Shown here piece after piece: positions 15,903 to 23,535 of a stretch of DNA of 62,765 nt (position 1 is its first letter; every line of letters starts with the position of its first letter). The position numbers and the translations under genes were made by a program. The DNA comes from an uncultured Sutterella sp. (GTDB lineage Bacteria > Pseudomonadota > Gammaproteobacteria > Burkholderiales > Burkholderiaceae_F), in contig CALESB010000059.1 of the NCBI GenBank assembly GCA_937906995.1, forward strand, positions 1-62,765, in the 5' to 3' direction. The notes beneath the pieces are model-generated. The model ran no database searches and was not told where the DNA came from. It was given only the letters and a program-made list of their open reading frames with translations.

Positions 15903-16418
15903 ATGAAAAAAATTGCTCTTGTTGCTGCTATTGCAACATTGACTTTAGCTGGCTGTGCCAATGATGGCACGTATTACCGTTCCGACACATATTACGCACA
16001 AGGCGTCAATCAGGCTCAAGAAGTTCGCACTGTTGAAATTTTGTCTGTTGGTGCTGCTAAGGTAGCCGTGCCCAATAAAGAAAGCCGAAATGAAGCTGAA
16101 AAAATTGGGACGGTTTTAGGTGCTCTTGCTGGTGTAGCCATTAGTAGTCATAACAGTGATCGCACGAGCTCTCGCGTCTTAGGCGGTTTAGCCGGGGCTG
16201 CTGTTGGCAACATGGCTGGCAGTGCTGTTGCTGGGAATAAGTCAACCAATTATGTTGATGGCGTGCAAATTACCTTCCGCTACAACAATAAGCTTTTTAA
16301 TTCCGCTCAAGTTGGACAGCCCTGTGAGTATAAACTTGGCCCCGCTATCATGGTTTCTACATCCCCGACAGAAACACGTATTCAACCGAATAACCCATAT
16401 GGTTGCCCGCGTAAATAA
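15903..16418 (+). CDS. Glycine-zipper lipoprotein (SlyB/Pcp-like)
   Basis: The 171-residue product has a lipoprotein signal ending LAGC (Cys 18), then a glycine-zipper 2TM segment (IGTVLGALAGVAISS and RVLGGLAGAAVGNMAGSAVAG), and a C-terminal beta domain with QITFRYNN and VGQPCEYKLGP. The architecture matches SlyB/Pcp-type 17-kDa outer-membrane lipoproteins, which stabilise the outer membrane. GAGGAAG eight bases before the ATG at 15903 rules out the upstream ATG at 15882. It begins a run of closely spaced genes that leads straight into the aryl polyene operon. Confidence 0.83.
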   Translation: MKKIALVAAIATLTLAGCANDGTYYRSDTYYAQGVNQAQEVRTVEILSVGAAKVAVPNKESRNEAEKIGTVLGALAGVAISSHNSDRTSSRVLGGLAGAAVGNMAGSAVAGNKSTNYVDGVQITFRYNNKLFNSAQVGQPCEYKLGPAIMVSTSPTETRIQPNNPYGCPRK

Positions 16419-16436
16419 GATACGGAGATCCCAACT

Positions 16437-16829
16437 ATGCTGAAACAATCTTTCGCGCTTGGTGCATTGCTAGCCACGATGCTCCTTCCTGTGGCTAACG
16501 CTCAAACAGTCCCTTCTATGTCAATGGATGAGCAAATTGCACGCATCCAAATGGCTGAACACGAAATTCAAGAATATAACGCAGCTCAGAAAGCTAAACG
16601 GGCCGAAGCAGCTCGTCGTGCTGCAGACATTAAAAAGCGTGCACAACAAGCCGCTGAGAAAAAACGAGTTGCCGCAGCGAAAGCCAAGGCTGAACGCCAA
16701 GCCAAACTCAATCGCTATGCAGATGAGAACCGAGAAATAGAGCTTGAAATGAAACGCCTTGATCTAGAACTCAAGCGTGCAGAAGTTGAGGCACGTAAGG
16801 CTGAACTCAAAGCAAAAACTCAAAAATAA
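16437..16829 (+). CDS. Secreted alpha-helical coiled-coil protein, unknown function
   Basis: The 130-residue product has a cleavable signal peptide ending near VANAQ. It is followed by one long charged helix from about residue 30 to the end, very rich in Ala, Lys, Glu and Arg with heptad spacing (KKRAQQAAEKKRVAAAKAKA). It should form a periplasmic coiled coil. No catalytic motif is present and I do not recognise a named family. Its stop codon is only three bases before the GTG of the ketosynthase-like gene, and it follows the glycine-zipper gene by 18 bases, so it is probably translated as part of the aryl polyene operon. Confidence 0.7.
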   Translation: MLKQSFALGALLATMLLPVANAQTVPSMSMDEQIARIQMAEHEIQEYNAAQKAKRAEAARRAADIKKRAQQAAEKKRVAAAKAKAERQAKLNRYADENREIELEMKRLDLELKRAEVEARKAELKAKTQK

Positions 16830-16832
16830 ACC

Positions 16833-17576
16833 GTGATTATTAAAGTTCTTGACTGGAACGCATGGGCACCGGGGCTCGATAGCAGAGAAAAATGGTTAGA
16901 TTGGCTAAAAAAACCAACCTCAATTTCCTCTGATGAAAAAGCCCCGGTTAAGTTTATATCCCCAATGATCAGACGTCGCCTGTCTCCATTAGGCAGAGCG
17001 GTTGTAGAGTCTATTTACCCTATCTATCAGTCCAATTATCATCAAGATACTCCGCTTATCTTTGCCTCTCGTTGGGGGGATATTGGATTAACAGAAAAAC
17101 TTTTGAATAGTTTTACTCAAGAAGGTGAAACGTCACCAACTGCCTTTTCTACATCTGTTCACAACGCTATTGGCGGGCTCTTTTCAATTATTTTTCACCA
17201 TCATGGCAATATCTGTGCTCTCTCTGGTGGCGCTGCTAACGCTTCAGCTGCCATATATGAGGCAATGGGTTTGCTAACCCAATACAACGAAGTTATTGTC
17301 ACAATTTATGATGATAAAAGTCCCCCTGCATTTCAGGCATATCATCCTAGAAATTTTCCTTTTGCATTTAGTCTAAAACTGGGAAGGGCTCTTACTAACG
17401 AGGCGGGTTTTAAAGTTTCATCGTCTGCAATTGATAGCTTTGTTGACACAACCGACACACTTCAGGAACTGCAGGCCTTGCGTTTTTTGCTTCTAGACGA
17501 CCATCAGTGGCTACAGTCCAACCTCCATATTGGCTATCTCTGGGAAAAAGTTGAGCAAAATTCTTCGATACAATAG
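16833..17576 (+). CDS. apeC: Aryl polyene chain-length factor (ketosynthase-like, inactive)
   Basis: The 247-residue protein matches the N-terminal half of the beta-ketoacyl synthase fold, as in ApeC, which pairs with the ketosynthase ApeO to set polyene length. It begins with IIKVLDWNAWAPGL, a signature of this subfamily, and has FSTSVHNAIGGLFSI in the thiolase core. Where a ketosynthase has its active-site Cys (TACSSS), this protein has ALSGGAANAS, so it is non-catalytic as expected. Start is GTG three bases after the upstream stop. The letter assignment follows the characterised APE systems by order and family. Confidence 0.88.
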   Translation: MIIKVLDWNAWAPGLDSREKWLDWLKKPTSISSDEKAPVKFISPMIRRRLSPLGRAVVESIYPIYQSNYHQDTPLIFASRWGDIGLTEKLLNSFTQEGETSPTAFSTSVHNAIGGLFSIIFHHHGNICALSGGAANASAAIYEAMGLLTQYNEVIVTIYDDKSPPAFQAYHPRNFPFAFSLKLGRALTNEAGFKVSSSAIDSFVDTTDTLQELQALRFLLLDDHQWLQSNLHIGYLWEKVEQNSSIQ

Positions 17577-17610
17577 TAACCAATTAGCGATTTCTGACTA
17601 TTGCCAACTC

Positions 17611-18366
17611 ATGGAACGACTTTACCGTCAATTTGCAACTGGACTTGCTTTTTTTACTTTCGGCTTTTTGGGTGTGTTTTACCAATTCATGCTCTTTCCC
17701 GGCCTTATTCTTTTTATTCGTAATAAACGTCATCGACACCGCTTAGCAAGACACATTATTCACCGCACTTTCCTATTTTTTATCCACTTTGGCAAAGTTC
17801 TTGGCATTTGGACTTGGGAAACCAAGGATATAGAACAACTTCAACGACCAGGTTTATTAATTCTTGCCAATCACCTAACACTAGTTGATGTTGTCTTTCT
17901 CTTTGCTTTTATTCCAAACGCTAGTGCAGTAGTGAAAGCCGCATTAACAAAAAACCCTTTTACTTGGGGAGCACTCAAGGCTGCTGGTTACATTATTAAT
18001 AATGAAGGAGAAGGGCTTATTGATGACTGCATTACGGAGATTCAAACCGGTGCAAGCCTCATTATCTTCCCTGAAGGGACTCGAACACCCCCTGGTCAAC
18101 GGCCTAAATTAAAACGTGGAGCGATGGCCATCGCATTGAAAGGTGCTATTTCTCCAAGCCTTGTTCACATTGATTGCGAGCCATTGAGCCTAACGAAAAA
18201 TACCAAATGGTGGGACGTTCCTAATCAGCCCATGCACTTCAAATTCGAGTTTATTGGGGATCTTTCTATCAAACCGTATCAAGAACAATATCGTACACAC
18301 GCTCCATTAGCTGCACGCGCAATGAGCAAAGAGGTCTTTGGCAGACTTTTCCCTCAATATGACTAG
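17611..18366 (+). CDS. 1-acyl-glycerol-3-phosphate acyltransferase-like (PlsC domain)
   Basis: This 251-residue membrane-associated acyltransferase has an N-terminal helix (LAFFTFGFLGVFYQFMLF), the PlsC block I motif NHLTLVD (in place of the usual NHxxxxD with Ser), and block III FPEGTRTPPG. In aryl polyene clusters such enzymes are thought to place the polyene or a fatty acid on the lipid carrier at the inner membrane. The ATG at 17611 is chosen because the ORF upstream of it overlaps apeC and has no ribosome-binding site. It follows apeC by 34 bases. The acceptor substrate is inferred from context only. Confidence 0.85.
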   Translation: MERLYRQFATGLAFFTFGFLGVFYQFMLFPGLILFIRNKRHRHRLARHIIHRTFLFFIHFGKVLGIWTWETKDIEQLQRPGLLILANHLTLVDVVFLFAFIPNASAVVKAALTKNPFTWGALKAAGYIINNEGEGLIDDCITEIQTGASLIIFPEGTRTPPGQRPKLKRGAMAIALKGAISPSLVHIDCEPLSLTKNTKWWDVPNQPMHFKFEFIGDLSIKPYQEQYRTHAPLAARAMSKEVFGRLFPQYD

Positions 18367-18433
18367 CACTTAACCTGAACTTTTGTTCAGGTTAAAATTA
18401 GATGGTTGATCATCTTTTCTTATAGATTTTGTT

Positions 18434-18694
18434 ATGGACGCTTTAAAACAAGAATTAAAATCGCTGCTTATTTCTTCTCTCAACCTCGAGGACATCACTG
18501 TGGATGATATTGCAGATGATCTTCCATTATTTTCCGAAGAAGGTTTGGGCCTAGACAGCGTTGATGGGTTAGAGTTAGGTTTAGCACTAAAGAAAAAATA
18601 TGGCATTACATTAAGTTCAGAAAATGCCGATATGAAGCAGTATTTCCAAAATATTAATTCTTTAGCCGAGTGTGTCAATCACTTGCGTAAATAA
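18434..18694 (+). CDS. apeE: Acyl carrier protein of the aryl polyene system (first)
   Basis: This 86-residue acyl carrier protein has the phosphopantetheine attachment Ser at residue 42 in GLGLDSVDGLEL. Its role would be to carry the growing polyene between ketosynthase, ketoreductase and dehydratase. The predicted acidic helix II (DSVDGLELGLALKKK) is the partner-docking surface. The nearby phosphopantetheinyl transferase gene at 30037 is the likely activator. Which of the two ACPs corresponds to ApeE or ApeF is assigned by order and is less certain than the family. Confidence 0.88.
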   Translation: MDALKQELKSLLISSLNLEDITVDDIADDLPLFSEEGLGLDSVDGLELGLALKKKYGITLSSENADMKQYFQNINSLAECVNHLRK

Positions 18695-18705
18695 CGGAGT
18701 CAACG

Positions 18706-18969
18706 ATGACACAAGAGGAAATTTTTGAAAAGCTCAAACAAACCTTAGAAGAAACATTTGAAATTGAGCCGGACATCATCACAATGGACTCTCGTCTTGG
18801 AGAAGATCTAGACATTGATAGCATTGATGCTATTGATTTATTAGCGCAATTGCGCCCCTTAATCGGACGTAGAAAAATTAATCCTAAAGATTTTTATACG
18901 ATGCGCACCGTTGGTGATGTAGTTCGTGGAATTGAAGAGCTTATTAAAACACCAGAAAGCCCACAATAG
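18706..18969 (+). CDS. apeF: Acyl carrier protein of the aryl polyene system (second)
   Basis: This 87-residue acyl carrier protein has its attachment Ser at residue 39 in LDIDSIDAIDLL, which is close to the canonical ACP motif and differs from the first ACP (LDSVDG). It starts 11 bases after the first ACP gene with a GGAG ribosome-binding site. In characterised aryl polyene systems the paired ACPs have different tasks, one probably used for starter-unit loading and the other for elongation. The division of labour here is inference. Confidence 0.88.
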   Translation: MTQEEIFEKLKQTLEETFEIEPDIITMDSRLGEDLDIDSIDAIDLLAQLRPLIGRRKINPKDFYTMRTVGDVVRGIEELIKTPESPQ

Positions 18970-18978
18970 GCCTTACTT

Positions 18979-19515
18979 ATGCTAGCAAAAGTGCTCGCAT
19001 TCATTGCAACCCTATGCTATCCCTTTGTGATTTGGCTAGGGTTGCAACATTTTGGTCTTGCTTTTCTTGCCCTATTTCTTTTAGCTATTGCGGTGCTTCG
19101 TCTCTATAGTCACCGAGATCGGACATCGCTCACAATCTTTGTTTTCGTTGCCATTCTGAGCGCCATTTCACTTTGGCAAAATCAACTTCTCCCATTAAAG
19201 CTTTACCCTGTCATCATGAATCTTATGATGCTTGGTCTATTCTTTAATAGTCTTTATCAAAAAGAAACGATTATTGAGAAATTTGCCCGTTTAAAAGAAC
19301 CAGATTTGCCTCCTAATGCTGTCTCATATATTCGCAATCTCACTAAAATCTGGTGTGTATTTTTCTTTTTCAACGGCGCCATTGCTTTATTTACTGCCTT
19401 TGAAAGTAGTGAAAAAATTTGGGCTCTATACAATGGTTTCATCGCTTATTTACTCATTGGTGCTTTGATGGGCGGTGAATGGTTATATCGACGCTATTAT
19501 CTTGGAAAACATTGA
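18979..19515 (+). CDS. Aryl polyene cluster membrane protein (COG4648 type)
   Basis: The 178-residue protein is almost entirely hydrophobic, with about five membrane helices (for instance LAFIATLCYPFVIWLGLQ, LAFLALFLLAIAVLRLYS and IWALYNGFIAYLLIGALMGG). It matches the small uncharacterised membrane protein found between the ACP genes and the AMP-ligase gene in aryl polyene clusters. Its stop codon is followed after one base by the ATG of the ligase gene, so the two are translationally coupled. The biochemical role is unknown; a scaffold or carrier function at the inner membrane is plausible. Confidence 0.8.
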   Translation: MLAKVLAFIATLCYPFVIWLGLQHFGLAFLALFLLAIAVLRLYSHRDRTSLTIFVFVAILSAISLWQNQLLPLKLYPVIMNLMMLGLFFNSLYQKETIIEKFARLKEPDLPPNAVSYIRNLTKIWCVFFFFNGAIALFTAFESSEKIWALYNGFIAYLLIGALMGGEWLYRRYYLGKH

Positions 19516-19516
19516 G

Positions 19517-21232
19517 ATGGAACTTTCTACATTTTTTATGCGAGATCCAACCAATCGAGCAGTCGCTTGGGTTAATGGACAGATCGTTAACGAAAAACAA
19601 TTCTTCCTGGATGTCGAAAAGTTTCGCATTGTCTTCTCTAATAGAAACATTCACCGAGTGGCTCTGTTTTGCCAAGATACCTACCGTTTCGCCTGTGCTT
19701 TATTTGGAGCTTGGCAAGCAAATGTTCTGACAGTTTTACCGACAGATATGACAGAACACACTCAAAGCAAGCTAAAAGATGATGTTGATGCATTTGTCTT
19801 TGACAGTGGCAAAACCTCCCATTACCAATTCATTAACCCTTGTGAAAACATCGACAAGATTGAATTTAAACAGGCTCTCAACTCTAAAGCAGAGCTTGTT
19901 GAACTATTTACTTCTGGCTCTACAGGCGAACCTTTACGCATTACTAAACGACTAGAACAAATTTTTGATGGTGTTGATCGATTAGACGCTCATTTTCCCA
20001 ATGTAGCTCCTGTAGGTAGCGTTGTTTTCTCGACGGTTTCACATCAGCACATCTATGGTTTTTTATGGCGACTCTTATGGCCCCTTGCTAGCTCGCGCCT
20101 ATTTACTAATGAGCGACTGTTTTTTCCTGAAAGTATTTTCAAATATTTGGCACAAACGCCTAATAGCCTCCTTATCACAAGTCCTGCTCACCTACAACGC
20201 CTACCAGATAGTTTGGCGTGGCAAAGTGTAGCGCATCACCTCAAGATGGTTGTCACTTCCGGCGGACCGCTAAGTGAGGACGGAGTTTTTTTAAGCCAAA
20301 GGCTTTTTAACCAAACACCCTATGAAATCTTCGGCAGCACTGAACTTGATGGAATTGCCTGGCGACATCGTCAAATGACGGGCAATAGCATCGAAGAGAA
20401 GTCAACTCTGTGGCATCCAATGCCCGATACAGAGGTCAGTTGTAATGCTGAAGGTATTCTTCAAGTTCGATCTGCACGATTAGATAAAACTAAATGGACA
20501 CTGGGCAATGATCGTATTGAACTGCTTTCTAACGATCTCTTTAGGCTCATTGGACGCATTGATCGAATTGCAAAAATTGCTGAAAAACGGGTCAGCCTCA
20601 CTGCAATCGAAAGTACACTTCTTAATACCAAACTGATTCAAGAGTGTCGAGCAATTGTTCTGGATGGCGGTGTTGCGATCGTTGCTGTGCCAAATGAAAA
20701 TGGGAGAAGTCTTTTATCACAAAAAGGTAAACGTCACTTAATCAAACAATTACGATTATTTTTGGTTGAACGATTTGAAGCCGTGATGCTGCCTCACCGC
20801 TGGCGATTTGAACCCATGTTGCCATTTGATCAAAGAGGCAAGTGTACCCTAGAAGCTTTAATAGGCTTATTTGATGCTCGCCACTTACAACCACTAGACT
20901 GGCAAATCCGTTCCAATTTTGTACGTTTAACCTTTGTTGCCGCTGATAGCGACCCACACTTCAAAGGACACTTTCCTCAGTTTTCGCTTTTACCAGGTGT
21001 TGCACAAATTGAATATGTTGTGCGCGAAGCTCATCGATATTTAAAAACTCCCCTAACTGTTATTGAAGGGAAAAATATCAAGTTCATGCAAATGATTCGT
21101 CCCAATCAAACTATCGATATGCAACTTGAATTTGTTCCAAGCAAAAACGCATTAAACTTCGTACTTCACGAACCATTACATCCTGACAAACGCTTTGCCA
21201 TCGGTACTTTAATTCTTGGGGAAGAGTCTTGA
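19517..21232 (+). CDS. AMP-ligase fused to hotdog dehydratase (aryl polyene starter activation and dehydration)
   Basis: This 571-residue protein has two parts. Residues 1-455 are an adenylate-forming ligase with the P-loop-like LFTSGSTGEPLRI, the EIFGSTE motif and the C-terminal GRIDRIAKIAEKRVSL hinge. It is expected to activate the aryl starter, probably 4-hydroxybenzoate, and load it on an ACP. Residues about 461-571 are a FabA/FabZ-like hotdog domain with the active-site motif DPHFKGHFP, matching the ApeI type of dehydratase. The ATG at 19517 is chosen because it directly follows the previous stop; the GTG at 19475 would overlap that gene by 41 bases. The natural fusion is the notable point. 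Confidence 0.85.
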   Translation: MELSTFFMRDPTNRAVAWVNGQIVNEKQFFLDVEKFRIVFSNRNIHRVALFCQDTYRFACALFGAWQANVLTVLPTDMTEHTQSKLKDDVDAFVFDSGKTSHYQFINPCENIDKIEFKQALNSKAELVELFTSGSTGEPLRITKRLEQIFDGVDRLDAHFPNVAPVGSVVFSTVSHQHIYGFLWRLLWPLASSRLFTNERLFFPESIFKYLAQTPNSLLITSPAHLQRLPDSLAWQSVAHHLKMVVTSGGPLSEDGVFLSQRLFNQTPYEIFGSTELDGIAWRHRQMTGNSIEEKSTLWHPMPDTEVSCNAEGILQVRSARLDKTKWTLGNDRIELLSNDLFRLIGRIDRIAKIAEKRVSLTAIESTLLNTKLIQECRAIVLDGGVAIVAVPNENGRSLLSQKGKRHLIKQLRLFLVERFEAVMLPHRWRFEPMLPFDQRGKCTLEALIGLFDARHLQPLDWQIRSNFVRLTFVAADSDPHFKGHFPQFSLLPGVAQIEYVVREAHRYLKTPLTVIEGKNIKFMQMIRPNQTIDMQLEFVPSKNALNFVLHEPLHPDKRFAIGTLILGEES

Positions 21233-21957
21233 AATTATTTTTTCTTATTCCTGTCTACAACCACCCAAAAACCTTGGATCAGGTTGTAGCCAATTGCCTC
21301 AAACACAATGCAGATGTTTTGTTGGTCGATGATGGTAGCAATCAAGAAACAAAAAAAGCCATTGCGAAGGTTGTTGAGAAATACACTCGGGTATTTGCGA
21401 TTTCTTTACCTGAAAATCAAGGTAAAGGTGGTGCAGTTTTACGTGGTTTTCGTTGGGGAATTAGTCAAGGCTATACTCATGCATTCCAACTGGATGCTGA
21501 TGGGCAACAAGCGTCGGACGACATTGCCCCCTTCATTAAGGCGAGTGCTCAAGCGCCTTTAGCACTCATTAATGGTTACCCCATTTATAACCAATCCGCG
21601 CCCCTAGCTAGACGGTGGGGACGAAAAGTAACAAACTTTTGGGTTTGCATAAACACGCTTTCTATGAGCATAAAAGATGCCTTGTGTGGCTTTAGAATCT
21701 ACCCATTAAATGCTGTCCAGCAATTATTAAAAACACAGCCCTACTTGGGTTTAAGAATGGATTTTGATTGTGACCTGTTAGTCCAAATGGCCTGGCAAGG
21801 AACGGATATTATCAATTTACCAGTAAAAATTGATTACCCTTCCGATGGTGTTAGTCACTTTCATGCTATCGAAAACTGGCGTATTAGCAAAATGCACGCT
21901 CGGCTCTTTTTCGGTATGCTACGACGACTTCCTGTGCTTTTAAGGAAAAGTCGATGA
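21229..21957 (+). CDS. Family 2 glycosyltransferase of the aryl polyene cluster
   Basis: This 242-residue GT-A glycosyltransferase opens with FFLIPVYNHPKTLDQVV, has the nucleotide-binding LLVDDGSN and the metal-binding QLDADGQQ (DxD-like), and ends with an amphipathic basic helix likely to touch the membrane. It resembles dolichol-phosphate-mannose-synthase-like enzymes found in aryl polyene clusters, which probably attach a sugar to the lipid anchor. It overlaps the ligase gene by four bases (ATGA) and the next gene by four bases. Donor sugar and acceptor are unknown. Confidence 0.87.
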   Translation: MKLFFLIPVYNHPKTLDQVVANCLKHNADVLLVDDGSNQETKKAIAKVVEKYTRVFAISLPENQGKGGAVLRGFRWGISQGYTHAFQLDADGQQASDDIAPFIKASAQAPLALINGYPIYNQSAPLARRWGRKVTNFWVCINTLSMSIKDALCGFRIYPLNAVQQLLKTQPYLGLRMDFDCDLLVQMAWQGTDIINLPVKIDYPSDGVSHFHAIENWRISKMHARLFFGMLRRLPVLLRKSR

Positions 21958-22931
21958 GCAAAGATCATTGGGCAAATCAATCAGAAAAGACCAATCATTG
22001 GGGAATCGTTTTTTTACTAACTATTCATCGCTACTTTGGTCGATTACCATTTCGTATTCTTTTAGGTCCTGTTGTTCTTTTTTATTGGCTCTGTGATCAA
22101 AGCATTCGAGCAAATAGCTTAAAGTACCTTCAAAATGCATACCAGTTTGGTTTATTCAAAAAGAAGCCTACCCTCTGGTTGTCGTTGCATCACATCGCCT
22201 TTTTTGGCGAAACGATTTTAGATAAATTTTTGGCTATGACGAGTCAGGATGATCAGTCGACTCTTCATATTGAAAATGATGACTTGATCATGCAATGCAT
22301 TGCTCAAGGGCAAGGAGCTATTGTGCTCACATCTCATATGGGATGCGTAGAAAAGCTCATGCATCATGGTATGCAACTGCAAGATGTTGAAATTATTGTC
22401 TTATTGCACTCTTTGCATGCCAAAGAGCTCAATGCAATGCTCCACAGTAGTGGTAGACATCTAGGGAAAATTAAATTTATCGAAGTCACTGACCTCACGC
22501 CTGCCAGCGCCTGCGAAATCGAATCTTATGTCCAACGGGGGGCTCTCGTTTTCATCGCTGGAGATCGAGTTCCGATTGCTTCTGAGGCAACCTGTCAAAT
22601 ACCATTTTTAAATAAAATGGCCCACTTTCCTATCGGTGGTGTTATCCTCGCCAATCTCTTCCACTGTCCTTTATTTAGCATTACTTGCTGGAGGACACCC
22701 AAAATAAAGAAGACTTTGCGTGGACAAACAAATCACTATACAGTGCGTTTTGGAAACCTTAGTTGTGGGAACGCTGTTCGATTAACTCGTCGCTCACGAG
22801 CGAATGAAATCGCTGTTTTAATGCAACAATTTGCGAAGGAACTTGAAGCCGCCCTTCGACAAAGTCCTTTAGATTGGTTTAATTTTTATGATTTTTGGCT
22901 TGCTAAAGGCAAAATAAATTCTGAAAAATAG
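21954..22931 (+). CDS. LpxL/HtrB-like lysophospholipid or lipid A acyltransferase
   Basis: This 325-residue inner-membrane acyltransferase of the lauroyl/myristoyl acyltransferase family has an N-terminal hydrophobic helix, the catalytic HX4D-like region IVLTSHMGCVEKL, and the conserved GDRVPI motif near residue 203. In aryl polyene gene clusters it is usually fused to or follows the glycosyltransferase, as here, and is believed to acylate the glycolipid anchor. It starts within the stop of the glycosyltransferase gene. The lipid substrate is inferred from context. Confidence 0.86.
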   Translation: MSKDHWANQSEKTNHWGIVFLLTIHRYFGRLPFRILLGPVVLFYWLCDQSIRANSLKYLQNAYQFGLFKKKPTLWLSLHHIAFFGETILDKFLAMTSQDDQSTLHIENDDLIMQCIAQGQGAIVLTSHMGCVEKLMHHGMQLQDVEIIVLLHSLHAKELNAMLHSSGRHLGKIKFIEVTDLTPASACEIESYVQRGALVFIAGDRVPIASEATCQIPFLNKMAHFPIGGVILANLFHCPLFSITCWRTPKIKKTLRGQTNHYTVRFGNLSCGNAVRLTRRSRANEIAVLMQQFAKELEAALRQSPLDWFNFYDFWLAKGKINSEK

Positions 22932-22941
22932 AGACTCTTAA

Positions 22942-23535
22942 ATGCTAAAGAAAAGCCTTTTTATTTTTTCCATACTTTGCTCATTCTTAGGTTCGAGTTG
23001 GGCATTTGATTTGTCTCAATTAGCTTCTCAATTGAATCAAACTTCGACAATAAGTGGCAATTTCGAGCAACTTAAATATCTCAAGGGTTTCCCTAAGCCA
23101 TTAAAAACTAATGGTATTTTCACCTTTTGGGCTGACCATGGAATCGTGTGGGAAACTCAAAAGCCATTTGCGTCAAAAATCGTTTTAACACCATCTCGTC
23201 TTGAAAGTATCAATAACTATCAACACCAGACATTTTCAACAGAAAATAACCCACACTTAGCACTAATAAATCATTTACTTATTGATTTAATGCAAGGGGA
23301 TATTAAGGAAATTGAAAAGTATTTTGATATTGCGGTATCTGGCAAAGCTAATCAATGGACAATGTCACTGATACCTATGGATCAAAATATCAAGGTAATC
23401 TTTGAAAAAATCACTATTAAAGGAGCAAAGGAAGTACAACAATTGGTATTTTATGCACCCAATGGTGACAAAACAGAAATCAGTTTAAGCGATCAACATA
23501 AACCGAAATCAATGCCTAAAGATTTACAATCATGA
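22942..23535 (+). CDS. LolA-like periplasmic carrier, first copy
   Basis: This 197-residue exported protein has signal peptide KKSLFIFSILCSFLGSSWAF, then a LolA-type half-barrel with ISGNFEQLKYLKGFPKPLK and the GIFTFWADHGIVWET strand. LolA shuttles lipoproteins across the periplasm; homologues in aryl polyene clusters are thought to carry the polyene lipid to the outer membrane together with the RND-like protein that follows. The two genes overlap by four bases. A second LolA-like gene lies at 31760. Confidence 0.87.
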   Translation: MLKKSLFIFSILCSFLGSSWAFDLSQLASQLNQTSTISGNFEQLKYLKGFPKPLKTNGIFTFWADHGIVWETQKPFASKIVLTPSRLESINNYQHQTFSTENNPHLALINHLLIDLMQGDIKEIEKYFDIAVSGKANQWTMSLIPMDQNIKVIFEKITIKGAKEVQQLVFYAPNGDKTEISLSDQHKPKSMPKDLQS

